Assembly (NCBI RefSeq): GCF_022539315.1
Contig: NC_066313.1
Location: forward strand, 33,455,059 to 33,519,058
Source: Serinus canaria
Lineage: Eukaryota; Chordata; Aves; Passeriformes; Fringillidae
Direction of reading: 5' to 3'
DNA: 64,000 bases
Positions within the stretch are counted from its first letter, which is position 1. The number at the start of each line of letters is the position of its first letter. Below are positions 22,259 to 35,702 of the stretch, in pieces. The translations under genes were made by a program, and so were the position numbers. The notes below the pieces were generated by a model. The model did not search any database. It saw only the letters and a list, made by a program, of their open reading frames with translations, and was not told where the DNA came from.

Positions 22259-25200
22259 GTGGGAGCCGGCTGCGGGGGAGGGAGTTTCCTTGGGGAGCGA
22301 GGGCTCTTTCCTCTGCCATTAGCCTCACTCGAGCCGCGGACGGGACACGGCTGTTCGCTTCAGGCTTTTAAAAAAGCACTGAGTGCCGGTTCTCTCTGGT
22401 ACAAGGCTGTAAGCCGTGAGTGTTCCGGTTGAGTGCAGGTATTTAAAGTGCCGGGGGTCTGCTCTCTTTTGTCCCGTGTTCCCGCACACAGCGAGGGGCT
22501 GCGCTCCGCGGCTGCACGCAGATCGTACTTGCGAACAGCAATTGCATGGGGAGTTTTGTTTGTTTGTCTGTTTGTTTAATCACAGAATGGTTTGGGTTGG
22601 GAGGACTGTAAGGGTCCCTCTAATTCCACCTTCCTCCCAGCCGTGGGCAGGGATGCTTTTCCCTGGATGGTGATATCCGTTTAGATTTAACCTTTTTTTT
22701 TTTTTTTCTTTTATACGTTCTCTGTATTCTTCGCTCATGTATTTGTAGCTTTGTAGCCTCTTGTATTAGTGGCTAGTTATCCCGGTAATTTTCCATGGCC
22801 TTTACCTAGGCAAAAAGACAAAACAAATTCCAAAGCTCCCAACCCCCGGGGACACAAGGCCCCTCTCCTATCTTGGTTCTTTTTGGGAACCAAGGTTGAG
22901 GACAGCTCTTCATACATTTCATGGTCAAAGTACAGCTAGTGCCAAAGTGGGGACTCCAGAGAAGGGGCTTGACCTGGGGGTGAAATTGTATCACCACTTG
23001 TCCTCCTAACTGGTGCTTTTTATCAATTATGCTGATTTCTGAAAACCTATAAAAATATACTCTCCCCTTTGGGGGTGGGCTTTTTTGGACATCTTTCCAT
23101 AACTGCCTCTGAAAACCTTCAATAAAGATCCACTTTTATGTTACCTCCTTAGTAAAATTATCTCGAGTTTCATTTCCAAGTTAAAAAAAAAGGCAAAACT
23201 GGAACATGGAATAGATATCTGTTACTAACTTGAGCTTTGTCATCCTCTCTCCTCCAGTAGTTTGTTGGTGAAATCCATGGCTTGTGGATAGAACAGAGGG
23301 CTCTGCAATGTGTTTAAGTGTTGGTGTGGTTTTGTTGAATCAGACTTAAAACCCACCTTGCTAACAGGTTTTCATAAGAACAGTCAGCAGTTCCTTGGGT
23401 GTGTCGAGCAGTGTCTGCAGCGTCCCCTGTTCTGTACCTGGGTTTCCTGGGGGAGGCAGTGGTTCTTTTTGCTGGGAGGCATAGTAAGGGAGGAGGATGT
23501 TTTCCTAGTCCTAGTACTCTCTTGGTTTGTTCAGAATCAGGCTTGTAGCATGCATTTGAATTTCATGCCCTGGTCTGCACAGGGAGTGGTGCAAAGGAGA
23601 AGGTAATAATAAGAATAGAATAATTTAGGTTGAATAGAATTATAGAATAGAATCATTTAGGTTGGAAAAGACCTTTTAGATCATCCATTAACCCACTACT
23701 GCCAAATGCACCACTCAGCAATGTCCCCAAGTTCCATGTCTACATGTCTTTTAAAAATCTCCAGGGTTGTTGATTCAACCACTTCTCTGGGAAGCCTGTT
23801 ATCAATGCTTGATAACTGTGTCAGTGAAAAAAAAAAAATCTTATCTAAAAGTCTTTTGCTGCAACTTATGGCTGGGCATCTTGGATGATATGTGGATTGA
23901 GTATCTCCTCTTTCAGCTTTGTACAAGGTGAAGTTATGGTGGAGTGAGCAGAATGGGAGGATTACACTCATTAAGAGAGTAGATGTAAAGAAAACAAATA
24001 ACCTTTGTAAGATTATACTAAATAGGTATGGAATAATTTTAGGGTCAAGGTCCCTGTCAGTCGAGGTGGAAGATAGATTTGGAAATATTTTAGTGAGAAA
24101 TCCATCCACTGAGATTACAGTCTTCTGCAGATAGTGTTAATGGTTTGGGAATGCTCCTGTACCAGGGATCTCCCTGCATAAATCCTGGAATTCCCATGTC
24201 TTGACAACATCTCTGCCTCATGGTCACTCAGGTAATGATTTGAGATTTGTGTCCTGCATTAACTCCTCTAGCAGCCCTGGAGCTTGTATTGGGAGCATAC
24301 TGCAGATAGCTTCTGCAGTGTGTGGCCAGCACTGGCCGGGATATCACTCCTGCAGCAGTGTAATTTACCCTAATTGTTGTGGCACACTGGTTGTTGCACA
24401 TTGCTATCATAGTATCAGTGATACTAATTCTGTACTGTGAGCTGAGCCACCCTTTGTCACCATCTGTTACACTCCTGTCCTCACCTCCTCCCCGGGCCGT
24501 GGTGTCACCTGGCTGTTCTCCTCAGCTCTGGCACTGACAGCCCGGGTGCCATCCAGCTGCCAGCAGAGCAGCAGAACTGCAGCGTGGTTGAGACCTGTGC
24601 ATTTTGGGACATAGATAGGTATTCAGAGATGGGAGGGAAGAGTCACAGTAACAACCTATTGTAAATATTGATGCCACACCTTGTTCACCCTTCTGTCTCT
24701 TCCTCTCATGCCTCAAGCACAATCACGTTAGCTGAGAGTGGCTGCTGCAGGAAGAAGGGAGCCCATTCACGGGCCTGGAAATCCTTGCTTTCCTTGTCCA
24801 AAGATTTACTAATATTGTTGAACAGAGTGGGAGAGGTGTGATCATCAAAAATTTGAATTCTGCTGCATGGCACTTGAAAGATACAGGGGTAGCACGAGAG
24901 GCCTAATCACACGGAGAACACAGGACACACTATCAGTAACACAGTGTGTAGAACTGATAGCATTCAGCCCTGATGAAGCATGCACTCAGTGCTGTTGTCT
25001 GGGAATTTGTAATTGCATCATTATTTTGTAGTGCAACATAAAAGCTACGATTAACATGTTAAATAAGGTGCAGTGATACTTTGCCACCTCTCAGGATTGT
25101 TGAAGTTTAATTACTTACATTATATTTCTTATGCCATGAATTATCTGCTTGTGTTCCTTGCTGCCAAGTCTTTTTTCTTAGTTAAGATTCCTGTTTTGAT

Positions 25201-28200
25201 ACTTGTTTCTCTCTTTGGTGATTTTCATCACAAGTTGAAATAATTTATCTAAAAGCATTCTATATAAAAAATACTTCATAATATGGCAAAATATTATGCT
25301 GTCACAAAGGAAATAGTTTTATACCTATTAATATTAAAAATATCTTTAAATAGAGTCTTTAAATACTTAATACTTCTACAGAAGAAAACTTTGAGAGTGT
25401 AAGTAGATTCCTTACATGATTTGTTGCTTAAAAAGTTACTTCTTGATAACTGTGAATAACTTATTGGAACCTCTGGGCATGACAGTCTATAGACAGGTAA
25501 TGTTGAGTGTCTAGTGTCAGCTTTTACTGTGAATCAGTGACATTGAAATCTGTTTTCATAAAAATGGGGAAATAACAGGGTCAGAGTTAAGCTCAATGCT
25601 CATTGCATTAAACTTCCTCCTGTTTACCACTTTAAGTGTCAGACATCTGTGATGATGGGGCTAAAGTCTAGAATATTGAGAAATCAGTCAAGCAGTATCT
25701 GTGTCAGTGTGACTAGCACCTTAGCTTGTTTGCTGACCTGTGCATGTATTTAGTAACTTTGATTATTTTGTCTTGGAGATTTTTTTTTTTCTTTTCGTCT
25801 CCCTTCAAAAGTAACTGATGTCTTTCAGCCCTCTACTTATGTATGGTTGAAATACAAAGTTTTTACCCTAGTAAAAAGGTACCTCGTGCAGACCTAGAAG
25901 AGGAGATTGCCCTTGAAGGAGAAACTCTGCCATCAGCCACATATTTAACAAATTTTGTGTATTTATGGGATGATTATCTCCTTTATAGCTTTTCTGATGT
26001 ATTAATGTGACTTTTGTAGGCAAGTCTGTGGTAATTTGTTTGCCTGCTAAGCAGTTGGTTGTGATTTGTGTGTTAAATTAATCCATCTAAAATGGGACTT
26101 TACAGAGAGAATGATGTGTAGAATGCATAGGGCAATATCAGGATCACCACTGTTGTGATGGCTTCTTTGTAAGCAGCTGGGTCTGTGACCACAGTTCAAA
26201 TCCATTGGAATGACTTGGTGAGGCATCCAAGATCCATCTAGTTCTCTTTACCCAAGCAGAAATAACCTTACAGCATACTGAGGAGAGGCTGGAGTCAGTC
26301 AGTTCTGACCCTTGGGGAGCCTTGTCTTGTACCTTTGTGTCTCTGTCTTTGGCACACATACCAGTGTTACAAAAACAACAGCCTGAGGACTTGTGGTGCT
26401 GAGAGCATGATGCCTTAAAATTGCTGATATTTGAAGGCTTCTCGGTGATAAACTCATTTTAGAAAGGAGAATGGACATGGTGTCTCTTCACTCAATTTGA
26501 TAATTGATGGCTGTGTGAGACTGTGCTGAGGAACCCTTCTCCTCAATCACAGTTTTGTCTAAGAACCAATGTAACAAGTACAAATTAATTTTTGTTTAAC
26601 AACTTACTGAGCCTAGTCCTTCAGTCAGATTCTTTTGAACTAATACATGTCAGTTGTGTCACCCCTTCCAAAAGAAGCATTCTGATTACATTTCATAACT
26701 TCCTAGGTTTCACACCTATGTCAGTATCTCGTCATAAATTCACATGCAAGTCTTTGTGCTCTGAAATGCACCCACACTTCATATTGTGTGTACATAAAAG
26801 GAAGATGTGTTGAAGCTTCAAAGTGATGAAGTTTAAAAAGTAATGCAATTTGATCCTTTCTGGCTTTATCAGGGGTCTTCAATACCCTATTTTTTATTAC
26901 AGACTGAAATTCTGAAGTATAGAAAATAGAAGCCCTGATTGAAAATGTGAACATTGGAATGAATATAAGTGTTTTTTTAAACCTAATGAAGTAGTTTTTA
27001 ATCATAGGTCTATAACTTGCTTAGGAAGACATTGAGACGGGTTGAGGTTAACATCTTATTGTGACTCAGGTTGGTGTCTCAGAATAGTAACAGATGTCAG
27101 GAATGGTTAAGATGAGTTTGTTTTTCATGCCTGGCACCATAATACAATAGAACTTTTGGCTTCTGGTAAAGGAAAAAACAAAGTGCTTTTTACAGAGCCC
27201 CTTGGTACCAATTAAAAGTTATGCCGGTGTTTAGAGAAGAAGTAATGCTGATGTTTGTCTCTGAGGTGAATTACTTGGAATATGTGTTTTACTCATCAAG
27301 TAGTACAGGAGTACTTGGCAGCTCTTACTCTGTGATTTCATAGCATAATTTAAAATGGGAACTGTAAGCTATAAACCAGGAACAATAGCTCTTACTCAGT
27401 GAACAGGAAGACGGGGAAGTACTTGTTAAAGCTTGTCAGTGAAATTTTATTTTTATGCACTACTTATCTGTGGGGTCACAATGCAGACATCAGCTTCTCA
27501 AATTAATCAGGAAACAATTTCCTCACAACTTGCAGCCTCTTCCTTCAAGTGAGCAGTTAATACTAGTGACTCAAAAAACATCAATGATCACTACTCCCTC
27601 ACTGAAAACGAGCATATCTCACTAGCTTTAATCATTAAAAGCTGTAATAGGCCACTGAGAGATTTCTGATAGACTGTCTAGATTAAAGAAAGTCTAAAGA
27701 ACAAAACAGTAAGCAGAACTGCCTTGTGGCTGAAGTAGCAAGCCTTCCCAAGCCAGAGGTGCTTGAGAACTCCTGTTACCTCCATTAAATTTGGCTTGTA
27801 CCATGAGATTCTACAAGTTGAAGCAGAGTCTTAGAGGTGGGGGGTTTTTTGGGGGGATTTTTTGGGGTGTTTTTTGTTTTTTGGTTGTGTTTTTTTTTTT
27901 TTTTTTTTTTTTTGTGGGGAGATTTGGAGAAAAGTGAAGTTCAAAATGAAATTTTATGCTAATGAGTTCTGTATCTATTTCTTCATCTGACTTTGAGACG
28001 ATCAAGACCAGCCATCAGCATAAGAAGTTGAAGATCATGCAGATAATTTGTAGCATTTTGCCAAGTTGGTGAGAGACCAGAAGTCAAACTTGATTATTTA
28101 ATTTTAAGCTTTCAGAAACCAAATGCCTTAATTTATTTCATACGCCTTGTAATATTTGGACTTTATATCTAAAGCTGTGAGGCTTATAAGAAATTTAGTG

Positions 28201-31200
28201 GGGGTAAACGAGGCTGTACTGGGCCATCTTACTAATATTCACAAAATGGTTAATTTCTTTGTTTTCCAGGTAAGTCAATTCAGAGAATTAAACATACACA
28301 GAAGAATGGGGATTGCATTTCTTTTAAGCACAGTCTGGAGATTCCCTTTGCCTGTGGTGTAATGGGATAATTTTTTTATTTTAAGTTTCTAGTTGCTGTC
28401 TCATATGCTTTTGTTCAGCTCTAGCATGCATGTAGTATGTTCTGATATTTGGTGCTGTTATAGTGCTGCTGTCAGGTGTGCTGTGCATGGTTGTTGTTTT
28501 AGTAGGGCTCTAAACACACACAAAGAACAAAACTTCTGATCTTTGTGGGCTGTTGCTTCTACCTTTGAATTGATGTAACAGCTTTTTCCATTATTCACAT
28601 CTGCAGCCAAGACACAGAGCTTCTGTACAAGTTCACCCTTGTGTCAGGCTTGAAGCCAAAGTGGTTATGTGAAGATTAGCTGGAAAAGGTGCTTGTAGAG
28701 TGAAATTTGAAGTGTGTCTCTCTCCTGCAGAGGAGATGGCTCACTGAAAAGCCTGCCTGCATGGGATACCATGGAGCCATGATACTGTGTGATGTCCTTT
28801 CCTTCTGATTACCAGTATGGACACACTTGGTGTTTCAGGGAGTTGCAGAAGATATTTCCCTGAATGCTGCTGGTTTCCCCATCATCCTGTCTACCAACAT
28901 CTTGCAGCCCTGCAAGCAGAAGTTGTTCTTTGGTGTTGCAAGTTTGCCAAAGTAGCAGTTGCTACGTGGTATTTTTGCTATTGCATCAGGGCTGTAGAAG
29001 TAATTGCTGCTTTCCTGCTTTGTTTTGTGAAATTTTCTTTCCTTCCACCTCAATGCTGATCAGAATTGGTGGCTACTAAATGCATGATCCACAGTGGCAC
29101 GTGTAAAACACTTAGCCTTTTAATGCTGATAAATGGCCATCCCTGCACTGAGCTCTTGTCATTTAGTCTGTGCTCTGCCTAATTAGAAGATTATCTGGAT
29201 AGATGGCAGGACAGTTTTCCTGTTTGCTGTCATTGTTCATCTCTACTTCCTTGGATCCTCTTTCATAGGATTAGCAATAGAAAATATAATACAAATAACA
29301 GTGGTTGAACTATGTATGGGAGAATGGTAAAGCAAATTTATTTGTAGTTGTGAAAACCTGGGAAATAAAACAGTTGTTACCTGGATTAAACCTTTTAAAA
29401 ATGTTTAGCAAAGTAGACTGTTCTAGACCTTTTTGAGGGTAGGGGTAGAGCTGGTTTAAATACTGAATTTGACTAATAAAAATATTATCTTGGATCTGAA
29501 ATGCTTTTATTCTCTGTGTCTTTATACAAAAAAAGAAAAATTGAGGAAGTCTTTCAAATGAGAGCTGTGTTCATCAGAGAGGATGAAACTTTGCAAATTC
29601 TCTAGCTTAAACAATTAGTCCTACACAGAACTTTAGGTCACTCATAAAAAAACCTGGAATGCTTTTATGCTGCTTAATCTCTGACATATTGATGTTTCAC
29701 ATCCAATTTTTTCCTCTCCTCTGAAGTTAATCCTCTGAATGTGATGGATTTGTAATTCAATCTGGAAGACACATGGAAAATATTAGTGGCCTTTGCCTGT
29801 TAGGGGTCTGAGGGGCCTTGCACAAGGGTAACTTTGTTCTTGCTGGTGTATTGCATCTTTGTGCTTTTTTCAGCCTTGAGAAATCATACCTTGTGGAGTA
29901 GGGCTCTGAGCTGGTTGTTCCCCATGCCTTGCCCCATCCCTTCTCCTGTGGAAGAATTTCACCATGAAAATAGTACCTTGAATGGAAGTATCATTGATGT
30001 GAACATTTGGGGTGTTTACTGCCATAGTTGCAGAGTTAAGTAGATGGTGGAGTCTGAGCAGCACAAGCCTTGTCATTGCTCTGAAAAGAACCAGGTGGCA
30101 GAGGAGTGGAGACTGGTTAAGGAGTGACAGCAGTAAAGCTGATTGAAGAGATTCCTGCCTTGGTCACTCATTCTCCCCCTTCTGCTGCAGATTTGTGGCT
30201 CTCAAGTCTGGAGCAGAAAATGTTGAGAGTGCCTGTGGTACTTCTCCTTCCAAATGGAGGAGTTTTAACAGAGAATAGCATTTTCACTGTCTGCTGGAGG
30301 ATTTTAAAGCCTAAATGTGTTTAAGGACTTCATATTTACATGGTAAGCAGAATCTGGAGGTTGAATTGCAGCACTAAACTATTAATGGTTTGTGGAAGTT
30401 GAAATCAATTTGTTTGTGTTCTCATTAGCTGGTTGGGCTTCCGACATAAAAATAACCTTTCATCATGTACTGTTTGTTTCTAACAAGGGTTGACCTGAGT
30501 ACCCTGGTGCTTTCCTACAGCATATCCTGTAGCTGTTTAAATTTTCTTTGGTTTTTTCAAGTGCCTGTCCAAACTGTGTGACTCAGGGCAGGGGTAGAGT
30601 TCCTGTCTGAAATTTTCCTTGTTCGTGTCTTTTAATCACTGAAGAGATAAATCAATGCTAAAAATCAGACTTCCTTAAACAGCACTGCAAGAGCAGGTGC
30701 TATGATTTCTGCATCATAAAAGAAGCTTCAGAAAGATACATGAAATGTAGAATCATAACCACATTTAGGCTGAAAAAATGTTTAAGATCATCAAGTCCAT
30801 TTGTAATGTAACACTGCCAGGTTTATCACTAACCTATGTGCATTATCAAGGAAAAGGATTCACAAGGAATGAAGGATAGATTTTTCCTATTGCAAGAATC
30901 CTAATCCTGAATTTGCTTTGGGAGGTGTGTTTGGCTGGAAGTTCATTATAGTCAAGAAAAACTTTGTAACAGTTGCCCTAAACTATCTCAATAATTGAAT
31001 AGAAATTGAAAACTAGAAATAGTCAAAAAGCATGTCTATTGTTATCCATATGGTTTGGTAAATTTGATGGATTAACAAATCAAATTAAATCTGGTGAGCA
31101 AAACCTCTGAATTATGGAGCTTGTGGAAAAGTACAATGACAGAGACAGTCTTGGCTTGGATGAGCATACTCTTTGCTGGGTGGAAAACTGGCTGGATGGC

Positions 31201-34200
31201 TAAGCCCAGAGAGTGGTGGTGAGTGGGGTTAAATCCAGCTGCTGGTCTTCTGGAGGGCAGGAAGGCCTAGCAGAGAGATCTGGACAGGCTGAATCCATTG
31301 TTTGAAGCCAGTTGTATAGGGTTCCACAAGGCAAAGTGCTCAGTCCTGCCCTTGGGTCACAGCAACTTCAGGCAGTTCTACCGGCTGGGGGAAGAATGGC
31401 TGGAAAGCTGCCCAGGGTAAAAGGATCTGGCACTGCTGGTTGACAGCAGCTGAACATGAGCCAGCAGTGCCCAGGTGACCAAGAAGGCCAATGGCATCCT
31501 GGGCTGGATCAGCACTGGTGTGGCCAGCAGGAGCAGGGCAGTGACCATCCCCCTGTACTCAGCACTGCTGAGGCCACAGCTCCAATCCTGTGCTCAGTTC
31601 TGAGCCCCTCACTGCAAGAAGGACATTGAGGGGCTGGAACATGTCCAGAGAAGGGCAATGGAGCTGGGGAAGGGTCTGGAGCACAAAACTCATGAGGGCT
31701 GGCTGAGGGAGCTGGGGTGTTTAGCCTGGCGAGAGGGAGGCTGAGGAAAGACTTCAATGTTCTCTACAATTTTGTGAAAGGAGATTGTAGGGAGATGGGT
31801 TTCTGTCTCTTAAGTAACATGCTGTAGAATGAGAAGAAATTGCCTCAAGTTACAACAGGGGAGGTTTAGGTTGGATAGGAGGAAATCTTCACTGAAAGGC
31901 TTGTCAGGCACTGCAACAAGATGTCCAGGGAAGTGGTGGAATTGCCATCTGTGGATGTGTTCAAAAGTGTGGCATTTTGGGGTGGGCTTGTCAGTGCTGG
32001 GTTAATGGTTGGACTCAGTCTTAAAGGTATTGTTTTAAGAACAGGTTAGAATAACAGAACAGCCTAAGCAGTTCTGTTATTCTAACCTATGATCCTATCT
32101 CTCTTAAATTTCTGGTGTTATTTACATTGAAGACTTTCCAGTCAGTAGGTTACACAGCCTGATGCAAAAAGGTGCAGTTTTCGTCTCCCTGCTCTTCCAC
32201 AGAGCACTAAATGATTATGCATTTCAACAGAGGGGTGCAGATCTTCAATCTCTGCTGTTCCTTGCACAACCATCAGCCTTGAAAGCAAGGAAACACCTCA
32301 TTTCTTGCATTTAAAATTAAAAATATGAAACAAAGCTAAGCTTGATTTTTCTTGTCTTTTTCCCCCTCCCTTTCCTGCACTGGGCAGGGACAAACAGAGA
32401 ATCTTAGCAGGTACTGGTGGGATGAAACTTCAGTCCTGGCAGGCTCAACAAAATGTGACCCCCCACCCCCTCCTCCTTTGTGATACAGACATGGCAAGAA
32501 AGTCCCTGCCCTCAAGAACTTCAAATTTGAATGGAGGAAGCAATGGTTATAAGAGGAAACAAAACTAATAGGGCCATCTGACTGAACTGGAGCCCCCACA
32601 GCCCAACCAGGAGTAAAAGCAGGAATAGAAACACATCAGTGAAATCCCAAGGAGGCTAAGGTCTACACTGCTGTTCACACAGGAGGATATCCTCAGGCTA
32701 TCCTGTATCTTCCTGTCCTCAGGAAATAATTCAGACAGGATGAGCCCTCAAAACAGCTCCATGGATATGCAGAGAGTAACCACAACTTAAAATCCCCCGG
32801 CTTCTCACCCATAAAATAACTGGCTTGATTTCACATGGAATATCCAATTGGGGAAAACAAAGCTATCACATAGAGGATTGAAATTCAAGGCATCACAGAA
32901 AGCCTTTCAGACACTCGCAGTCTTGCCAGAAACCCAAAACCATAAAACCATCAGGTGCTGATTTACCAGCTCAAATGGTATTAAATGCTTTTGTTTAAAA
33001 GCTGCCCTGTGAATTATAGCCTTTTTTTGGTAAAGGCTTGGCTGTACTGCCCTGTCTCTGTAGTCACTGATGACTTTAAGGTGCTGCTGAGAAGGAAGTG
33101 GGTTTTAGCCCACATGTCCTGTTTTGTCTTTGTACTCTACTCATTGCCTGAGTTCCTGAATACTTCCAGAAGTACATTAAGCAGACTAACATCTGTACAA
33201 TAACTAACATCTGTTGAGCCTTTTTTGTCTCCTCCCCAGGGGAGATGTGTATCAGAGTGGCTTGTTTTATTTTAAATGGACTTTTAAAATAGCAAAAAAA
33301 GCACATTACAAAAACCACCTTGAGAGAAGTAATCTTTGAGAGGTTAACAAAAGCACATGGTACATGTGCACTTATAAGATAAAGACACAGAAAGGTGCTG
33401 TGTAGTTCAAAGGTGCTTTATAGTTCAAGCAGAAGGCATCAGGGTGGGGTTTGGCCATTCCTGCCAGTGTGAGTTTGTTCAGTAAACCGGTCTGGGGAAG
33501 GTGCCTCACCCTGAGTTGATCAGCTCACTTCTCTGTAGAAAGTTTCTCTGAGCTGAAGGATTAAAGCTGCTGACTTAAGCCTTCAGTCTGATGCTCTCAT
33601 CATCCTCATGGGCTCAATGCCTTGTGCTGCCCACTGACATTTGTCCTCAGCTCAGGGAGTGCAGTTTTCTGCAGCTCTGCCTTGGGTAGTGCCTACAGTC
33701 TTGCATCAGAGCTGCCTACCTCACAAGCCATCTGCTGTAGATTTGCTTTTATTTTCCCCAAATGCTTTGTGAGTCTTTGGACTCAAAGATATGCAGGAAA
33801 GTACAAGGCTTTCTTAATTGAGCAATGTTCACAAAGGTTTTTGTATGTGGAACTGAAATTTAAGTGTTCGCTTTCCCATCCTGCCTGCCTCAGCTGACAA
33901 GAATTTCTCTTAAAAACTTACTCATAACTTATGAGTTTCAGTGCTGCTTTTTCTAATTTTACGCTTCCTCTTATTAGTATCAGAATGACTGTTCTTGTGT
34001 CAGTAGATCATAGTTTCGTCTATAAAACATTTCTGTTGCATCACTGATGATGATGATGATTGTGTTGTTATTTTTTATCAGACTTGCCACATAGTCCTGT
34101 TTACAGAGGTTTAGAACTTTGGGCTGAGTAACTGGTTTGCATTAATTCTAGAGCTATGCCATCGTCTCTTCAAACCTTCCCCAGAAAGCAGGGCCAATTT

Positions 34201-35607
34201 AAAAATTGGTTAAGATTGCTCAGGACCTTGTGCTTACTGCTGACATTCTGGACACGGTTGTAATTTTGAAAATTTTAATTGGAAAAACCACATATCTGCT
34301 GGTATACCATTACCATTGTTTTAACCAGCAGTTAAGGTATTTTAAATGTGTACGAAACAGATTTTTTTTTTTTCCTTTTTGCTGTTGTGGTCTGTTTGTA
34401 AAAGTCATTGCTTTTATCTTACTTCATTTGTGTAAGAGTGGGGAAAAAACCTTTCTGGTTCAACTTTTTAATGACATCTGCTTAAAGAAAAAAAGCCGGT
34501 TAATTTGTGTACTACAGTAGGCATCACACAGTTGCTGGGGTTCATGACCTGTTTGCATGCCTGTTCCATAAAGAATGGTGAGATAAAACAATTGTTTGAG
34601 ACCCAGCAGCCCCTGTGCACAGCCCTGCACACTCGGGCTGCACACTTTGGCTACACAACAGCTCCATCTGCTGTTCCTCAAATGCAGCTTTCCCTGCGTG
34701 TCCAAATCTTTCACCTCACAATTTTACATTGATTCTTGGGCTTCTTCCCTCTGGCTTGACAAATTTTAACACAGTTTTTGCTCTTGTGAGAAGATACTCC
34801 TTGGGATACCACGACACTGTGTTTTGATGTTCAGGATTTAGAATTTCTTTGAATTTCTTGGCAATAGCCAGCATTTTTGACACTTTCTTCTCTGACTGCC
34901 TTACAAACATTAGGTTTTGTTTTGTTTTGAATTTTTTTTTTTTTTACTCATGTTGTATGTCTAACCCTTGCAAAGACAAGCTAGTACAAGGTATGAAGCC
35001 CCCTCATCTAGAACTGAAGGAGTTTTTTCTCTTCAGCTGAGTAATAGCTACTTTGATTTTTTTTTTTCCTGGAGAAGTCTGGATTTGTGTTGATTCTGCC
35101 TGGGATCTTACATATGTCCACGGTTGGATGTGCGGTGAGTGTGATGAACAGAGGCAATCTAGCTGTTGGGGGAGTATCAAATTTCTACAGACTGAGGGAG
35201 GAATAGGAAAGAATAACATGGCTGATGGCAGCAAGGGAGTGTACAGCATGTCAGAGTCAAGACAGAGGATCATTACTCTTTGATCAGCATGGTTACTAAA
35301 ACCACCAAAAGAGAACTTAAATTCCTGTATTTTTCTCCCTCTTGGTTTTGAAAGACAGGCTCATTAGAGCATTGTAATTTTGCGGTTTGTTTTGGGGAAG
35401 TAGATTTGCAGATCACATCAGAGGAAAACTCCAGTAAATCTCTAAAGAAAACTAGCCACAATTTGGGAAAAGATGTGCATGTTGGAGTATTACTCTCCTA
35501 ATTTTCTAGCTCCTGAAATAGTAAGATGGGCTTTAGAATCTGTTCTGTACAATACCCCACTGAATAAGCTCAGCCTGGTATCAAAAATTTTCTCTCTGGT
35601 TTTTGTT

Positions 35608-35645
<38 letters not shown>

Positions 35646-35663
35646 TGGGGGGTTTTTTGGGTG

Positions 35664-35702
<39 letters not shown>

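Larger units (their letters stand above)
21350..22300. promoter_or_regulatory. CpG-island divergent promoter region of DDIAS and PRCP
   Basis: A GC-rich, CpG-dense block with sharply different composition from its AT-rich flanks. It covers the predicted first exon of DDIAS (leftward) and the first exon of PRCP (rightward), whose starts are probably about 450 bases apart. It holds CCAAT boxes at 21709, 21750, 21831 and 21932, a CACGTG E-box at 21814, GC-box-like runs and a TATA box at 22054. Shared regulation is an inference from this head-to-head layout. Confidence 0.88.

Noticed and set aside
21368..22328. Several long Arg/Pro/Ala-rich open frames on both strands of the CpG island
   Set aside because: GC-rich sequence lacks stop codons by composition. 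Only the PRCP exon 1 frame has homology, and the others have the low-complexity composition expected by chance.
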